Part shown: piece after piece, positions 53,418 to 61,327 of the stretch
How the letters are laid out: each line of letters opens with the position of its first letter
Numbering within the stretch: the first letter of the stretch is position 1
Source: Halorientalis sp. LT38
GTDB lineage: Archaea; Halobacteriota; Halobacteria; Halobacteriales; Haloarculaceae
Length of the DNA: 64,000 nt
Direction: 5' to 3'
NCBI RefSeq assembly: GCF_037031225.1
Contig: NZ_JAYEZN010000001.1
Coordinates: 1,550,001 to 1,614,000 of the forward strand
Notes under the pieces: model-generated
What the model saw: the letters and a program-made list of their open reading frames with translations, nothing else
Told to the model about the DNA's origin: nothing
The model's database searches: none
Program-made: the position numbers and the translations under genes

Positions 53418-53582
53418 TCACTCGCCCCAGTCCTCTTCGAGCTCGGGCGCCGTCTCGAGGACCGCGGGCTCGGTGTCCACGACCTCGAGCTCAGCGCCGC
53501 AGGTCGAACAGTCGACGATCTCTCCCACTTCCAGGTCGTCGTGCAGGGAAACCTCGGCCCCACACTCGATGCAGTCCGTCAT
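53418..53582 (-). CDS. lysW: Amino-group carrier protein LysW
   Basis: A 54-residue acidic carrier. A zinc ribbon (Cys4, Cys7, Cys25, Cys28) is followed by an acidic tail that ends in EDWGE, whose terminal Glu is the attachment site. It protects and carries the growing amino acid through the ArgX-C-B-D-LysK steps. It is the first gene of the seven-gene unit. A TTTAAG box lies 28 bp before the ATG. Confidence 0.95.
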   Translation of the reverse strand: MTDCIECGAEVSLHDDLEVGEIVDCSTCGAELEVVDTEPAVLETAPELEEDWGE

Positions 53583-53811
53583 TGGTACCTCGAAGTCGCG
53601 CTCGTGATCACTTAAACCCTTCGGACTTGTCGGCCAGAATGAACGACGCAAACTACCGTCTAACCGTAGCAAACGCGACCAATACGGCGCTTCACGAATA
53701 CTGTATCATATTTCTGGTAGTTCATCCCCTCGCGGGGACGGCGGTCGGACCGGGACGGCCGCTCGGGCCCGGCCACGCCGGTGTTCGACGCCCCGGCGGA
53801 CGGGTCGGCGC
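53583..53811. promoter_or_regulatory. Promoter region between argH and lysW
   Basis: A TTTAAG box (53611-53616, minus strand) lies 28 bp before lysW. The stretch around 53640-53730 is AT-richer than its surroundings; AACTACC and GGTAGTT form a loose inverted repeat there. No gene is called. Confidence 0.5.
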
Positions 53812-55299
53812 TCAGACATAGCCGGCCACCTCCGCGCGAAGTTGCTCGTCGGCGTCGGCCAGTTCGTCCCGTTCGTCCGCGAGCGTCTCGCGGTCGGCGG
53901 CCACGTCCTCGCGCGCCGTCGCCAGCTGGTCGGCCACCGCGTCCGGCGCGGGCCCGCCCGCCGAGTCGCGACTCGCAACGCTCGCCGCGGGGTCGAGTGC
54001 GTCCTCGACCGCCTCGCGGTCCACGTACGAGGAGAGCGGGTCGTCCAGCACCTCCCCAGCGGCGGCCTCGACGGCCTCGTAATCGGGGTCGGTCGACTCC
54101 TCGGCCGCCATGGCGACTACCTCGTGGGCCGTCCGGAAGGGGACGCCAGCCATCGCCAGCAGGTCCGCGACGCCGGTGGCGGTCGAGAAGCCCGCGCCCG
54201 CCTCCGCTTCGAGCAGGTCTTCGTTCCACGCGGCTGTCGCGACTGCGCCGGCGGCAACTTCTGTCGCCTCGGTCACGGCGTCGACCGCTTCCCAGCCGTG
54301 GCCCGTCGCCCGCTGGAGATCGCGGTTGTACGCGCGCGGGAGCCCCTTCAGCGTCGTCAGCAGGCCCGACACCGCGCCGTGGGCGTCGCCCGCGCGGGCC
54401 CGCACCAGTTCCAGCGTGTCCGGGTTCTTCTTCTGGGGCATGATCGACGACGTCGACGAGTAATCGTCCGAGAGGTCGACGTAGCCGTCGTTCGCGAAGA
54501 CGACGAGGTCCTCGCTGAGCCCCGACAGCGTCGTCGCCAGGTTCGCCAGCGCGGTCGTCGCCTCCAGCAGGAAATCGCGCGCCGACGCGCCGTCCATGGA
54601 GTTCTCCAGTACCGAATCGAAGCCCAGCAGTTCGGCCGTGCGCTCGCGGTCGATATCGAACGGCGTGCCGGCGAACGCGGCCCCGCCCAGCGGCGAGCGG
54701 TTCGTCCGCTCGTAGGCCCCCAGCAACCGTTCCGTATCGCGGGCCAGCGCCCGCTCGTAGCTCAGGCAGTAGTGACCGACCGTCGTCGGCTGGGCGTACT
54801 GCAGGTGGGTGAACCCGGGCATCAGCGTCTCCGCGTGCTCGTCGGCGACGTCGAGCAACTGCTCGCGGGCACCGACCACGGCTTCGACCGCTTCGAGCAG
54901 GTCCCCGCGTAAGCGGTAGCGGATGCAGGTCGCCACCTCGTCGTTGCGCGAGCGGGCGGTGTGCATCCGACCGCCGTCCGGCCCGACGCGCTCGATCACC
55001 GCCGTCTCGATGGCCGCGTGGACGTCCTCGCCGTCGGGGAGCGCGCCGTGGCCGGCCGCCTCGATCTCGTCGAGTGCGTCGAGAATCGCACCGGCGTCCT
55101 CGTCGTCGAGAATCCCCTGTTCGGCCAGCATCACGACGTGGGCGCGGTCGACGGCGAGGTCCGCCGCGAAGATGCGCTCGTCGGCGGCGAGCGATGAGAG
55201 GAACCCGCGGGCGGGGCCACCGCTGAAGCGGTCCCGGCGGACCACATCGCTGCTGTCCGCCCCGTTCGCTCCGTCTTCCGTGGGTTCCTCGCCGGTCAT
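53812..55299 (-). CDS. argH: Argininosuccinate lyase
   Basis: A 495-residue member of the fumarase/aspartase superfamily with 'HTARSRNDEVAT' (113-124), 'TPFDIDRERTAELLGF' and the signature SSIMPQKKNPD (284-294). It cleaves argininosuccinate to arginine and fumarate. The acidic N-terminal 20 residues and the coiled, acidic C-terminal 40 residues are extra compared with bacterial enzymes. It starts 4 bp after the argG stop, so the two are cotranscribed. Confidence 0.96.
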   Translation of the reverse strand: MTGEEPTEDGANGADSSDVVRRDRFSGGPARGFLSSLAADERIFAADLAVDRAHVVMLAEQGILDDEDAGAILDALDEIEAAGHGALPDGEDVHAAIETAVIERVGPDGGRMHTARSRNDEVATCIRYRLRGDLLEAVEAVVGAREQLLDVADEHAETLMPGFTHLQYAQPTTVGHYCLSYERALARDTERLLGAYERTNRSPLGGAAFAGTPFDIDRERTAELLGFDSVLENSMDGASARDFLLEATTALANLATTLSGLSEDLVVFANDGYVDLSDDYSSTSSIMPQKKNPDTLELVRARAGDAHGAVSGLLTTLKGLPRAYNRDLQRATGHGWEAVDAVTEATEVAAGAVATAAWNEDLLEAEAGAGFSTATGVADLLAMAGVPFRTAHEVVAMAAEESTDPDYEAVEAAAGEVLDDPLSSYVDREAVEDALDPAASVASRDSAGGPAPDAVADQLATAREDVAADRETLADERDELADADEQLRAEVAGYV

Positions 55300-55303
55300 T
55301 GCT

Positions 55304-56551
55304 CTAGTCGTCGTCTCCGACGGCCGTGTTGGCCGCCTCGGCGTCCACGGCCTCGCTGACCTTGTTCGCCAGGCGCTCCTGGAAGCCGTGGTACTTCGCG
55401 ACGCCCGTGGCGTCGGCCTGCGTGATGTCGTCGGTGACCGCCTCGGTGTTGAACGAAGCCTGCCCCTCGGCGTAGCAGGCGTACTCGCTCTCGCGCGCGA
55501 CCGGGCGGGCCTGTCCGCCCTCGAGTTTGATCGTCACGGTCCCGGTGACGCGCGTCTGGGTCTCGTCGATGAACCCCTCGAGCGCGCGGAAGAGCGGCGC
55601 CTTCACGAGGCCCTGGTAGCCCAGTTCGGCCCACTCCTGGTCGATCTGCTGTTTGAAACTGCGCTCCTGCTTCGTGAGGACGAGCCCCTCGAGGGCCTCG
55701 TGGGCGGCCAGCAGGACCGTCGCCGCGGGATGCTCGTAGTTCTCCCTGACCTTGAGGCCGAGCATGCGGTCCTCCATCGTGTCGGTCCGGCCGACGCCGT
55801 GGGCGCCGGCTTTCTCGTTGAGGTGCTCGATGAGCGAGACGGGGTCCATCTCGTCGCCGTCGACGGCGACGACCTCGCCCTGTTCGAACTCGACGTCGAC
55901 CAGTTCGGCGTTCTTGCCGCTGGGACTGTCCGTCCAGGCGTAGATCTCGTCGCCGGGGACGTGGCTGGGGTCTTCGAGTTCCGAGCCCTCGACCGAGCGG
56001 CTCCAGAGGTTCGTGTCGATGCTCCAGCGGCCGCCGTCGCCGCCCTCGACGGGCAGGTTCTTCTCTTCGGCGTACTCCTGTTCCCACTCGCGTGTGAGGC
56101 CGAGTTCGCGGACGGGCGCGTGGACGTTCAGGTCCGAGTCGCGCCAGACCGTCTCGAAGCGCAACTGGTCGTTGCCCTTGCCGGTGCAGCCGTGAGCCAG
56201 GGCGGTACAGCCCTGCTCCTCTGCGACCTCGAGGATGGCGGTGGCGATGACCGGACGCGCCAGCGCGGTGCCGAGGGGGTAGCCCTGGTAGGTGGCGTTG
56301 GCCTTGACGGCGTCGAGACAGAGGTCGGCGAACTCGGCCTGGGCGTCGACCACGTAGTGGTCGAGGCCGAGCGCGTCGGCCGTCTCCTCGGCCTCGTCGA
56401 ACTCGGCTTCGGGCTGGCCGACGTCGACGGTGACGCCGATGACGTCGTCGTAGCCGTACTCCTCTTTCAAAAGCGGTACGCAGACTGTGGTGTCGAGCCC
56501 GCCCGAAAAGGCGAGCGCGACCGTTCCTTCGGTGTCGTCGGGTTCTGGCAT
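55304..56551 (-). CDS. argG: Argininosuccinate synthase
   Basis: A 415-residue ATP pyrophosphatase-type enzyme with the N-type P-loop AFSGGLDTT at 14-22, 'GCTGKGNDQLRFE' and 'WSIDTNLWSRS'. It joins citrulline and aspartate. It is the first gene of the argG-argH pair. An AATACA box lies about 20 bp before the ATG, and a stronger TTTTAATA box lies 269 bp upstream in front of a short arginine-rich frame, so two start points are possible. Confidence 0.96.
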   Translation of the reverse strand: MPEPDDTEGTVALAFSGGLDTTVCVPLLKEEYGYDDVIGVTVDVGQPEAEFDEAEETADALGLDHYVVDAQAEFADLCLDAVKANATYQGYPLGTALARPVIATAILEVAEEQGCTALAHGCTGKGNDQLRFETVWRDSDLNVHAPVRELGLTREWEQEYAEEKNLPVEGGDGGRWSIDTNLWSRSVEGSELEDPSHVPGDEIYAWTDSPSGKNAELVDVEFEQGEVVAVDGDEMDPVSLIEHLNEKAGAHGVGRTDTMEDRMLGLKVRENYEHPAATVLLAAHEALEGLVLTKQERSFKQQIDQEWAELGYQGLVKAPLFRALEGFIDETQTRVTGTVTIKLEGGQARPVARESEYACYAEGQASFNTEAVTDDITQADATGVAKYHGFQERLANKVSEAVDAEAANTAVGDDD

Positions 56552-56641
56552 GTGTGTGGTGTGGTGTCGGGGTGTATTGCGACCCGCCCGGCAGCCGTCG
56601 GTGGGCGGTTCGGGACGAAACGACCGTGGAATGGGGTGGGG

Positions 56642-56662
56642 AAAAGGTGGGCCTAACGGCCC
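56642..56662 (-). terminator. Candidate attenuator hairpin plus T4 before argG
   Basis: On the minus strand GGGCC-GTTA-GGCCC (56649-56662) overlaps the stop codon of the Arg-rich frame; TTTT follows after three bases (56642-56645). It could end transcription before argG. The 5-bp stem is short. Confidence 0.3.
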
Positions 56663-56796
56663 CGTCGTCGGAACCGCCGACGGATCGGCCGGCGGTCCGA
56701 CGTGCAACCAGCCGTCGGCTGGTTCCGTCGTGGGAGAAGGTGGACGGACCCACCGGTCTCGCCCGCCAGCGAGCCGGTTCCGTGGATCCGCGTCAT
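56653..56796 (-). CDS. Possible 47-residue arginine-rich leader peptide of argGH
   Basis: An ATG at 56796 follows TTTTAATA (56821-56828, minus strand) with a 24-bp gap, the normal leaderless layout. The frame has 47 codons with 12 arginines, 9 of them in the last 13 residues, and stops 101 bp before argG. The stop lies in the loop of a hairpin followed by TTTT. This resembles the design of bacterial leader-peptide attenuators. Arg-rich shadow frames are common in GC-rich DNA, so chance is a serious alternative. Confidence 0.3.
   Translation of the reverse strand: MTRIHGTGSLAGETGGSVHLLPRRNQPTAGCTSDRRPIRRRFRRRGR
56706..56724. repeat. Perfect inverted repeat AACCAGCC-GTC-GGCTGGTT
   Basis: The arms are 8 bp with a 3-bp loop. 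It lies inside the candidate leader frame; a neighbouring 7-bp repeat (ACCGCCG/CGGCGGT, 56673-56696) could form an alternative structure. Confidence 0.5.
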
Positions 56797-56820
56797 GTAC
56801 CCGGCACTTTCGTCGATTCG

Positions 56821-56828
56821 TATTAAAA
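56821..56828 (-). promoter_or_regulatory. Strong TATA box upstream of the argG leader
   Basis: TTTTAATA on the minus strand, 24 bp before the ATG of the Arg-rich frame and 269 bp before argG. Confidence 0.5.
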
Positions 56829-56949
56829 CCTTCCGAGATTCGGAGGCCGTGGGCCGCGGTGGCACGTCCCGGGCGCTCGGGTCGGCTGCCCCCCGTTTCG
56901 CGGCGACTCGGCCACAACCCCTTTGACACCGTCGCTCCCAGACACGGAC

Positions 56950-57132
56950 ATGAATCTCCGCGCCGGACTCGACACGGACGACCTCCTGAAGATCGTCCTG
57001 GTACTCGTCGTCGTCCTGCTGGCCGTCGAGTTGCTCGAAGAGATCGTCGGTCTCTTTTTCAACCTGCTCGGGCCGGTGCTCGCCCTCGTGCTCGTCGCCG
57101 TGATCGTGCTCTACTTCCTCGATCGCATCTGA
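56950..57132 (+). CDS. Small two-helix membrane protein (60 aa)
   Basis: A charged N-terminus ending in 'DTDDLLK' is followed by two hydrophobic helices with a short loop and a C-terminal DRI. The pattern resembles a small conserved haloarchaeal family (DUF7554-like, from memory). A CTTTGAC box lies about 24 bp before the ATG. Function unknown. It is divergent from argG and precedes another small membrane protein by 55 bp. Confidence 0.6.
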   Translation: MNLRAGLDTDDLLKIVLVLVVVLLAVELLEEIVGLFFNLLGPVLALVLVAVIVLYFLDRI

Positions 57133-57157
57133 ACAGGTCGGCTGTCGGACCACTGGA

Positions 57158-57163
57158 TTTAAG
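57158..57163 (+). promoter_or_regulatory. TATA box of the 71-residue membrane protein
   Basis: TTTAAG lies 24 bp before the ATG at 57188, which favours this start over the in-frame alternative at 57173. Confidence 0.55.
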
Positions 57164-57187
57164 CCGAAACGAGTGGGAACTATCGGT

Positions 57188-57403
57188 ATGGCAGAGGGGC
57201 ACGTGAGCGATGCGGGGGCGGGGCAGGTCACGGCGACGAAGGTGCGAAACCTCTTCATCTTCCTGGGGCTCGGGCTGCTCCAGTTGCTCGTGATCTTCGA
57301 GGGGCTGGCGGCGTATTTCGACGTCACGATCCCGATCTTCCCGCTGTTGTTCATCCTGCTCGGGTTCGTCGCGGGCGGCCTGCTGTTCATCGCGAACTTC
57401 TGA
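57188..57403 (+). CDS. Small two-helix membrane protein (71 aa)
   Basis: A soluble N-terminal 20 residues, then two hydrophobic helices separated by 'EGLAAYFDVTIPI'. No known motif is recognised. The start at 57188 is set by the TTTAAG box. It has its own promoter, so it need not be cotranscribed with the small gene upstream. Function unknown. Confidence 0.62.
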   Translation: MAEGHVSDAGAGQVTATKVRNLFIFLGLGLLQLLVIFEGLAAYFDVTIPIFPLLFILLGFVAGGLLFIANF

Positions 57404-57452
57404 GGCGACGCGATGGGCAATTCCCTTATGCGCCAGGCCCGTCCAGCGACGC

Positions 57453-57962
57453 GTGTACAGCCTGAACGTTCCGGTTCCGTCGGCGGTCGCCGCGCTGGCC
57501 GGCGAACTCGCCACGGACCTGCCGACCGCGCACACGCGCGACCGCGGTCGGCACACCCTGGGCGTCAAGCGCCTCGGCGGCGACGGCCCCAGCGATTACG
57601 CCCGCCTCGAAGCGCGCACCCGTGAGGCGCTGACCGGCACCCCCACGTTCGAGGCCCGCGTCACGGGTATCGAGATCTTCGAGGCGGCGCCCGTCGGGAC
57701 CTCGCCCGTCGTCTACCTGGCCGTCGAGAGCCCCGGCCTCCGCGACCTCCACCTGGACCTCTGTGCGGTGTTCGAGCCCGTCGACGACATCGAGGGCGAG
57801 GGGTACACCCCACACGTCACCATCGCCCGCGGGGGCCACGCGGAGACGGCCGAGCGCGTCGCCGCCCGCGAGATCGATCCCCTCGAGTGGACCGTCGACG
57901 AACTCGTCTTCTGGGACTCGGAGCGGATCGAACCCGTCAGCACCGTCTCGCTGCCGGTCTGA
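57453..57962 (+). CDS. 2'-5' RNA ligase-like 2H phosphoesterase
   Basis: A 169-residue protein with the two H-x-T motifs of the 2H phosphoesterase fold: His34-Thr-Leu and His120-Val-Thr. Archaeal members (ThpR/LigT) act on 2',3'-cyclic phosphates or 2'-5' linkages of RNA. The first motif has Thr directly after the His (HTL) rather than the usual H-x-T, a small oddity. The GTG start at 57453 follows a CTTATG box by 22 bp. Its stop is one base from the stop of the convergent helicase gene (TGAGTCA). Confidence 0.82.
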   Translation: MYSLNVPVPSAVAALAGELATDLPTAHTRDRGRHTLGVKRLGGDGPSDYARLEARTREALTGTPTFEARVTGIEIFEAAPVGTSPVVYLAVESPGLRDLHLDLCAVFEPVDDIEGEGYTPHVTIARGGHAETAERVAAREIDPLEWTVDELVFWDSERIEPVSTVSLPV

Positions 57963-57963
57963 G

Positions 57964-60159
57964 TCACGGCGTCGGTGGATCGCCGCCCCAGGCGTCCACG
58001 TCGCCGTAGAAGTTCAGCATCGCGAACTTCAACTTGGCGGGGGCGATGTCGATCATCTCCTTGCGTTCCTCCGGCGGGAACGTCTCCCGGACCGTGTAGT
58101 TGCCCATCTCCTGTTCGCCAAGCAGCGTGTAGCGCTTGTCGACGAGCACGCGCGCGCCGAAGTCCTCTGGCGAGCGCACGACCCGCCCGAGCGCCTGCCG
58201 GGTCTTCCGCACGGTCGGGATCTCGACCGCGTAGGCCCAGCCGGCGTCCTCGGTCCCGCGCCATTCGTTGCCCCCGTCGCCGAAGGCCTCGTCGTAGGCC
58301 GCCTGGACCGCCTCCATCCGGTCGTCGAGATGGGGATAGGGCACGCCGACGACGACAACCGTCCGCGCGTCGTCGTCGTCGAAGCTGACCCCCTCCGCGA
58401 GGGTCCCCCACAGCGACGTGAACAGGACGCCGTTCTCGCCGGCGGTGAAGTCGTCGCGGAGGTCTTTCGCACTCGTCGCCGGCCGATCGAGGAACCGCTC
58501 GGCGTCGGTCTGCACGCGGTCGTGGTAGCGTTCGGCCTCGCTGTAACTCGGGAAAAAGGCCAGCGTGTTCCCCGGCGTGAACTCGATGGCGTCCTCGAGG
58601 ATCCCCGCGACCTCGTCCTGCACGGACGGATCGTCACGGTCGCTGGCGAACAGGGCCGGGGCCTCGACGGCGTAGGTGCGCCGGCGCTCCTCGGGGAACT
58701 GTTCGCCGTAGGCCATCGTCTCCGGGTCCTCGAGGCCGAGGACGTCCTCGGTCACCTCGAAGGGGCGCAGCGTCGCGCTCATCAGGACGCTCGCGTGGAG
58801 TTCGTCGAACAACGAGCGGGTCACCTCCTGGGGGATGCACCGGTAGAGTTCCGCCCGGCCGTAGACGTCGCCGCTGCCCTCGTCCCGGCGGACGGAGACG
58901 ACCGGGAACTGCCCCTGGTCGGCCCCCTCGGCCATCCACGTCTCGACGAACTGGGCGGCCTGGAGGGTCTGACACTCCTTTCTGGTACTGGTCTCCCCGT
59001 TCCGGTAGGCCTCCTCGTACTTCTCGTCGAGCGCCCGGCCGTAGGTGATCGCCTCCTGCAGGTCCACGTCGTAGCCCGGCCCGGTGTAGGCCTGGAGGAA
59101 GTTGATGGTCAGGTCGTCACGGCCCGACTCGTTGGCGATGGCGAGGTCCTCCCAGTGCTCCTCGATCTGTTCCCGCTGGCCAAAGCCAAGGGCGTCGTCG
59201 TAGGTGTCGACCAGCGCGGTCCGGAACGCCCGCAGGACGTTGGCGGCGGCCTCGGCGCGCGGATCGTCGCGCTCTGCGAGTTCGTCCAGCGCGCTGTCGA
59301 GCGTGTTCTCCGTCACCGTCCGGGTCGCGTGGTCGCGCGCCGCGTCCTCGACGTTGTGGGCCTCGTCGAAGACGGTGATGACGTCCTCGGGGTCGCGGCC
59401 GAGCCAGCGGAAGAAGTGCTCGCGGATCCCCGGATCCAGCAGGTGGTGATAGTTACAGACCACCAGATCGACGCCCTCCATCCCCTCCTTGAGGAGTTCG
59501 TAGCCACAGAACCCCTCCATCTCGGCGTACTCGAAGACGTCCTCCGGTTCGCGCACGTCCGCGAACAGCCACTCGTAGAAGGCGTCGGTGTTCTCCGTGA
59601 GGTTCTCGTAGAAGTACTCGCAGGTGGTGCCCGTCTCCCGCAGGTCCGCGAGTTCGTCCTCGACGGCGTCGAGTTCCTCCATGACGGCCCCGCGGGCCTC
59701 GGCGGCGTCCTCGCTGCCGGCCTGGCTGTCCTCGAGCAGCGCTTCCTGGCGCTGGTCGAGTTCGGCCAGGTCCTGCTCTTTGTCCACGACGTCCCGGGTC
59801 GTGTCCCGCAGGGTTTGACACTCCTGGTAGCCCACGTCCAGGTGGCACATCGACCCCTTCCCCTGGAAGACGACCGCGCGGATGGGTTCCTGTTCGGTGA
59901 TGGCGCGAGCCTCGCGGACGAACTGGCGCATCTGCTGGTGGACGTTGGTCGTGATGACGACCGTCTTGTCCGTCTCGCGGGCGTACTCAAGCGCCGGCGC
60001 GAGCGCAGCCAGCGTCTTGCCGGTCCCCGTCGCCCCCTCGAACAGCACGTCGTCGCCGTCTTCCAGCGCCTCGGCGATGCGGGCCATCGCGTCGTGCTGG
60101 TGCTCGTAGGGCTCCTGGTAGGGGAAAAATCGCAGGTAGCCGGCCTCGTCCGTTGACAC
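57964..60159 (-). CDS. XPD/Rad3-type Fe-S DNA helicase (731 aa)
   Basis: A superfamily 2 helicase with Walker A ATGTGKT (43-49), DEAH at 265-268, 'VLMSATL' and 'RQALGRVVRSPEDFG'. Four cysteines (Cys105, Cys114, Cys180, Cys218) fit the XPD Fe-S domain, with a coiled insertion (about 120-178) between the second and third. It is likely the archaeal XPD homologue, a 5'-3' helicase in repair. The GTG at 60159 is chosen because GTTTTTG lies 24 bp upstream; a TTG at 60186 lies inside that box. Confidence 0.93.
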   Translation of the reverse strand: MSTDEAGYLRFFPYQEPYEHQHDAMARIAEALEDGDDVLFEGATGTGKTLAALAPALEYARETDKTVVITTNVHQQMRQFVREARAITEQEPIRAVVFQGKGSMCHLDVGYQECQTLRDTTRDVVDKEQDLAELDQRQEALLEDSQAGSEDAAEARGAVMEELDAVEDELADLRETGTTCEYFYENLTENTDAFYEWLFADVREPEDVFEYAEMEGFCGYELLKEGMEGVDLVVCNYHHLLDPGIREHFFRWLGRDPEDVITVFDEAHNVEDAARDHATRTVTENTLDSALDELAERDDPRAEAAANVLRAFRTALVDTYDDALGFGQREQIEEHWEDLAIANESGRDDLTINFLQAYTGPGYDVDLQEAITYGRALDEKYEEAYRNGETSTRKECQTLQAAQFVETWMAEGADQGQFPVVSVRRDEGSGDVYGRAELYRCIPQEVTRSLFDELHASVLMSATLRPFEVTEDVLGLEDPETMAYGEQFPEERRRTYAVEAPALFASDRDDPSVQDEVAGILEDAIEFTPGNTLAFFPSYSEAERYHDRVQTDAERFLDRPATSAKDLRDDFTAGENGVLFTSLWGTLAEGVSFDDDDARTVVVVGVPYPHLDDRMEAVQAAYDEAFGDGGNEWRGTEDAGWAYAVEIPTVRKTRQALGRVVRSPEDFGARVLVDKRYTLLGEQEMGNYTVRETFPPEERKEMIDIAPAKLKFAMLNFYGDVDAWGGDPPTP

Positions 60160-60183
60160 ACCGATCCCTTGTTCGCTCTCGGA

Positions 60184-60190
60184 CAAAAAC
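60184..60190 (-). promoter_or_regulatory. TATA-like box of the XPD-type helicase gene
   Basis: GTTTTTG on the minus strand, 24 bp before the GTG at 60159; excludes the earlier TTG start. Confidence 0.5.
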
Positions 60191-60256
60191 CCTCGGCGTG
60201 CGACGGACCGTCACGGTCGCGGACCTCGGACGGTCGGGCGGCCGGTTCGACGGGCC

Positions 60257-61213
60257 TCAGCTCACCGGTTCGATGTAGATCCGGCTGGCGTGCGGTTCGG
60301 CCTCCCGGATCGCGGCCTCGATGTCGTCGATGGTCGCCTCACGGGCGTCGGTGTCGAGGTCTTCGGCGAAGTCGAGGTCGGTCGCGACCAGCACCTCACC
60401 GGGACCGAAGTACACGGTCCGAAAGTCGACGATCTCGCGAACGCCGTCCCAGCCGGCGACGAGGTCGCGGAGCTCGCCCTCGGCGTCGGCGGGCATGCTC
60501 TCGCCGAGCAACAGGCGTTTGTTCTCCCAGGCCAGCGCGAGCGCGAAGCCCATCAGCATGATCCCGATGAGCAGCGCCGCGCCGGCGTCGAAGATGTAGT
60601 TACCCGTGGTCCGAGTGAGGTAGATCCCGAAGAGCGCGATGCCCGCGCCGGAGAGGGCGATGAAGTCCTCTGTGAAGGCGGTGAGCGTCGTCACGTCGGA
60701 GGTCTTCCGGAACGCCTCGCGGTACCCGCTCCAGCCGTGGACCTCGATCTGGCGGTCGAGTTCCTGGCGGGCCTTGTAGAACGCCCACGTCTCGAAGACG
60801 ATGGCACCGAGCAGGACGGCGTAGTTGACGTAGACGGGCGGGAAGGAGAGCGTGATGTCGGTGAGTGGAATCGTCGGCTGGCGGGCGGCCTCTTTGGTCC
60901 CGTGTCGCAGCGCCTCGTACCCGTGTTTGGCCGACTCCCAGCCCGCGATGCCGAACAGGAGGACCGACACCAGAAAACTGTAGAAGAACTGCGCCTTCCC
61001 GTAGCCGAAGGGGTGGCGCCGATCGGCCTCCTGGGCACCGTAGCGGATGCCGATCAGCAGGAACACCTGGTTGCCCGTGTCGGAGATGGAGTGGTACGTC
61101 TCCGAGAGCATCGCCGGGCTGAGCGTCAGCAGATACCCCACGAACTTCATGATCGCGATGGAGCCGTTGGCGATCAGCGCCGCCATCACGACTCCTTTGC
61201 TGTTGCCTGCCAT
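60257..61213 (-). CDS. Cation diffusion facilitator (CDF) transporter
   Basis: A 318-residue six-helix CDF protein. Helix 2 has the metal motif His41-x-x-x-Asp45 in 'YHSISDTGNQ'. In helix 5 the usual H/D-x-x-x-D is A-x-x-x-Asp183 ('AFTEDFIAL'), as in the branch around eukaryotic ZnT9. A C-terminal cytoplasmic domain of about 90 residues follows. It would export or exchange a divalent metal; the changed site suggests an unusual metal preference or mechanism. Confidence 0.88.
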   Translation of the reverse strand: MAGNSKGVVMAALIANGSIAIMKFVGYLLTLSPAMLSETYHSISDTGNQVFLLIGIRYGAQEADRRHPFGYGKAQFFYSFLVSVLLFGIAGWESAKHGYEALRHGTKEAARQPTIPLTDITLSFPPVYVNYAVLLGAIVFETWAFYKARQELDRQIEVHGWSGYREAFRKTSDVTTLTAFTEDFIALSGAGIALFGIYLTRTTGNYIFDAGAALLIGIMLMGFALALAWENKRLLLGESMPADAEGELRDLVAGWDGVREIVDFRTVYFGPGEVLVATDLDFAEDLDTDAREATIDDIEAAIREAEPHASRIYIEPVS

Positions 61214-61299
61214 TACCGAGGCGGTCCCCCGGGACGCCCAAAGTTGTTCTGGAACCGACCAGTTAGCCGTCGCGCCGAGCCAGTTCGAGTCGCTGGAAG

Positions 61300-61305
61300 T
61301 TTACT
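61300..61305 (+). promoter_or_regulatory. TATA-like box of the phosphoesterase gene
   Basis: TTTACT lies 22 bp before the ATG at 61328. Confidence 0.5.
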
Positions 61306-61327
61306 CGCCCTGTCCCTACCGGCGAGC

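Larger units (their letters stand above)
56552..56949. promoter_or_regulatory. 398-bp region between argG and the small membrane gene
   Basis: Several inverted repeats (56584-56608, 56649-56662, 56673-56696, 56706-56724, 56739-56754), a short Arg-rich frame (56653-56796, minus), a TATA box at 56821-56828 and the promoter of the divergent gene at 56950. See the argG leader finding. Confidence 0.55.

Noticed and set aside
53640-53821. 60-codon plus-strand frame starting MNDANY in the gap before lysW
   Set aside because: The first 20 residues look plausible but the rest is Gly/Pro/Arg-rich shadow sequence opposite argH; no promoter was found.
57763-60156. 797-codon plus-strand frame opposite the XPD-type helicase
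   Set aside because: Shadow frame; the minus strand has all helicase motifs.
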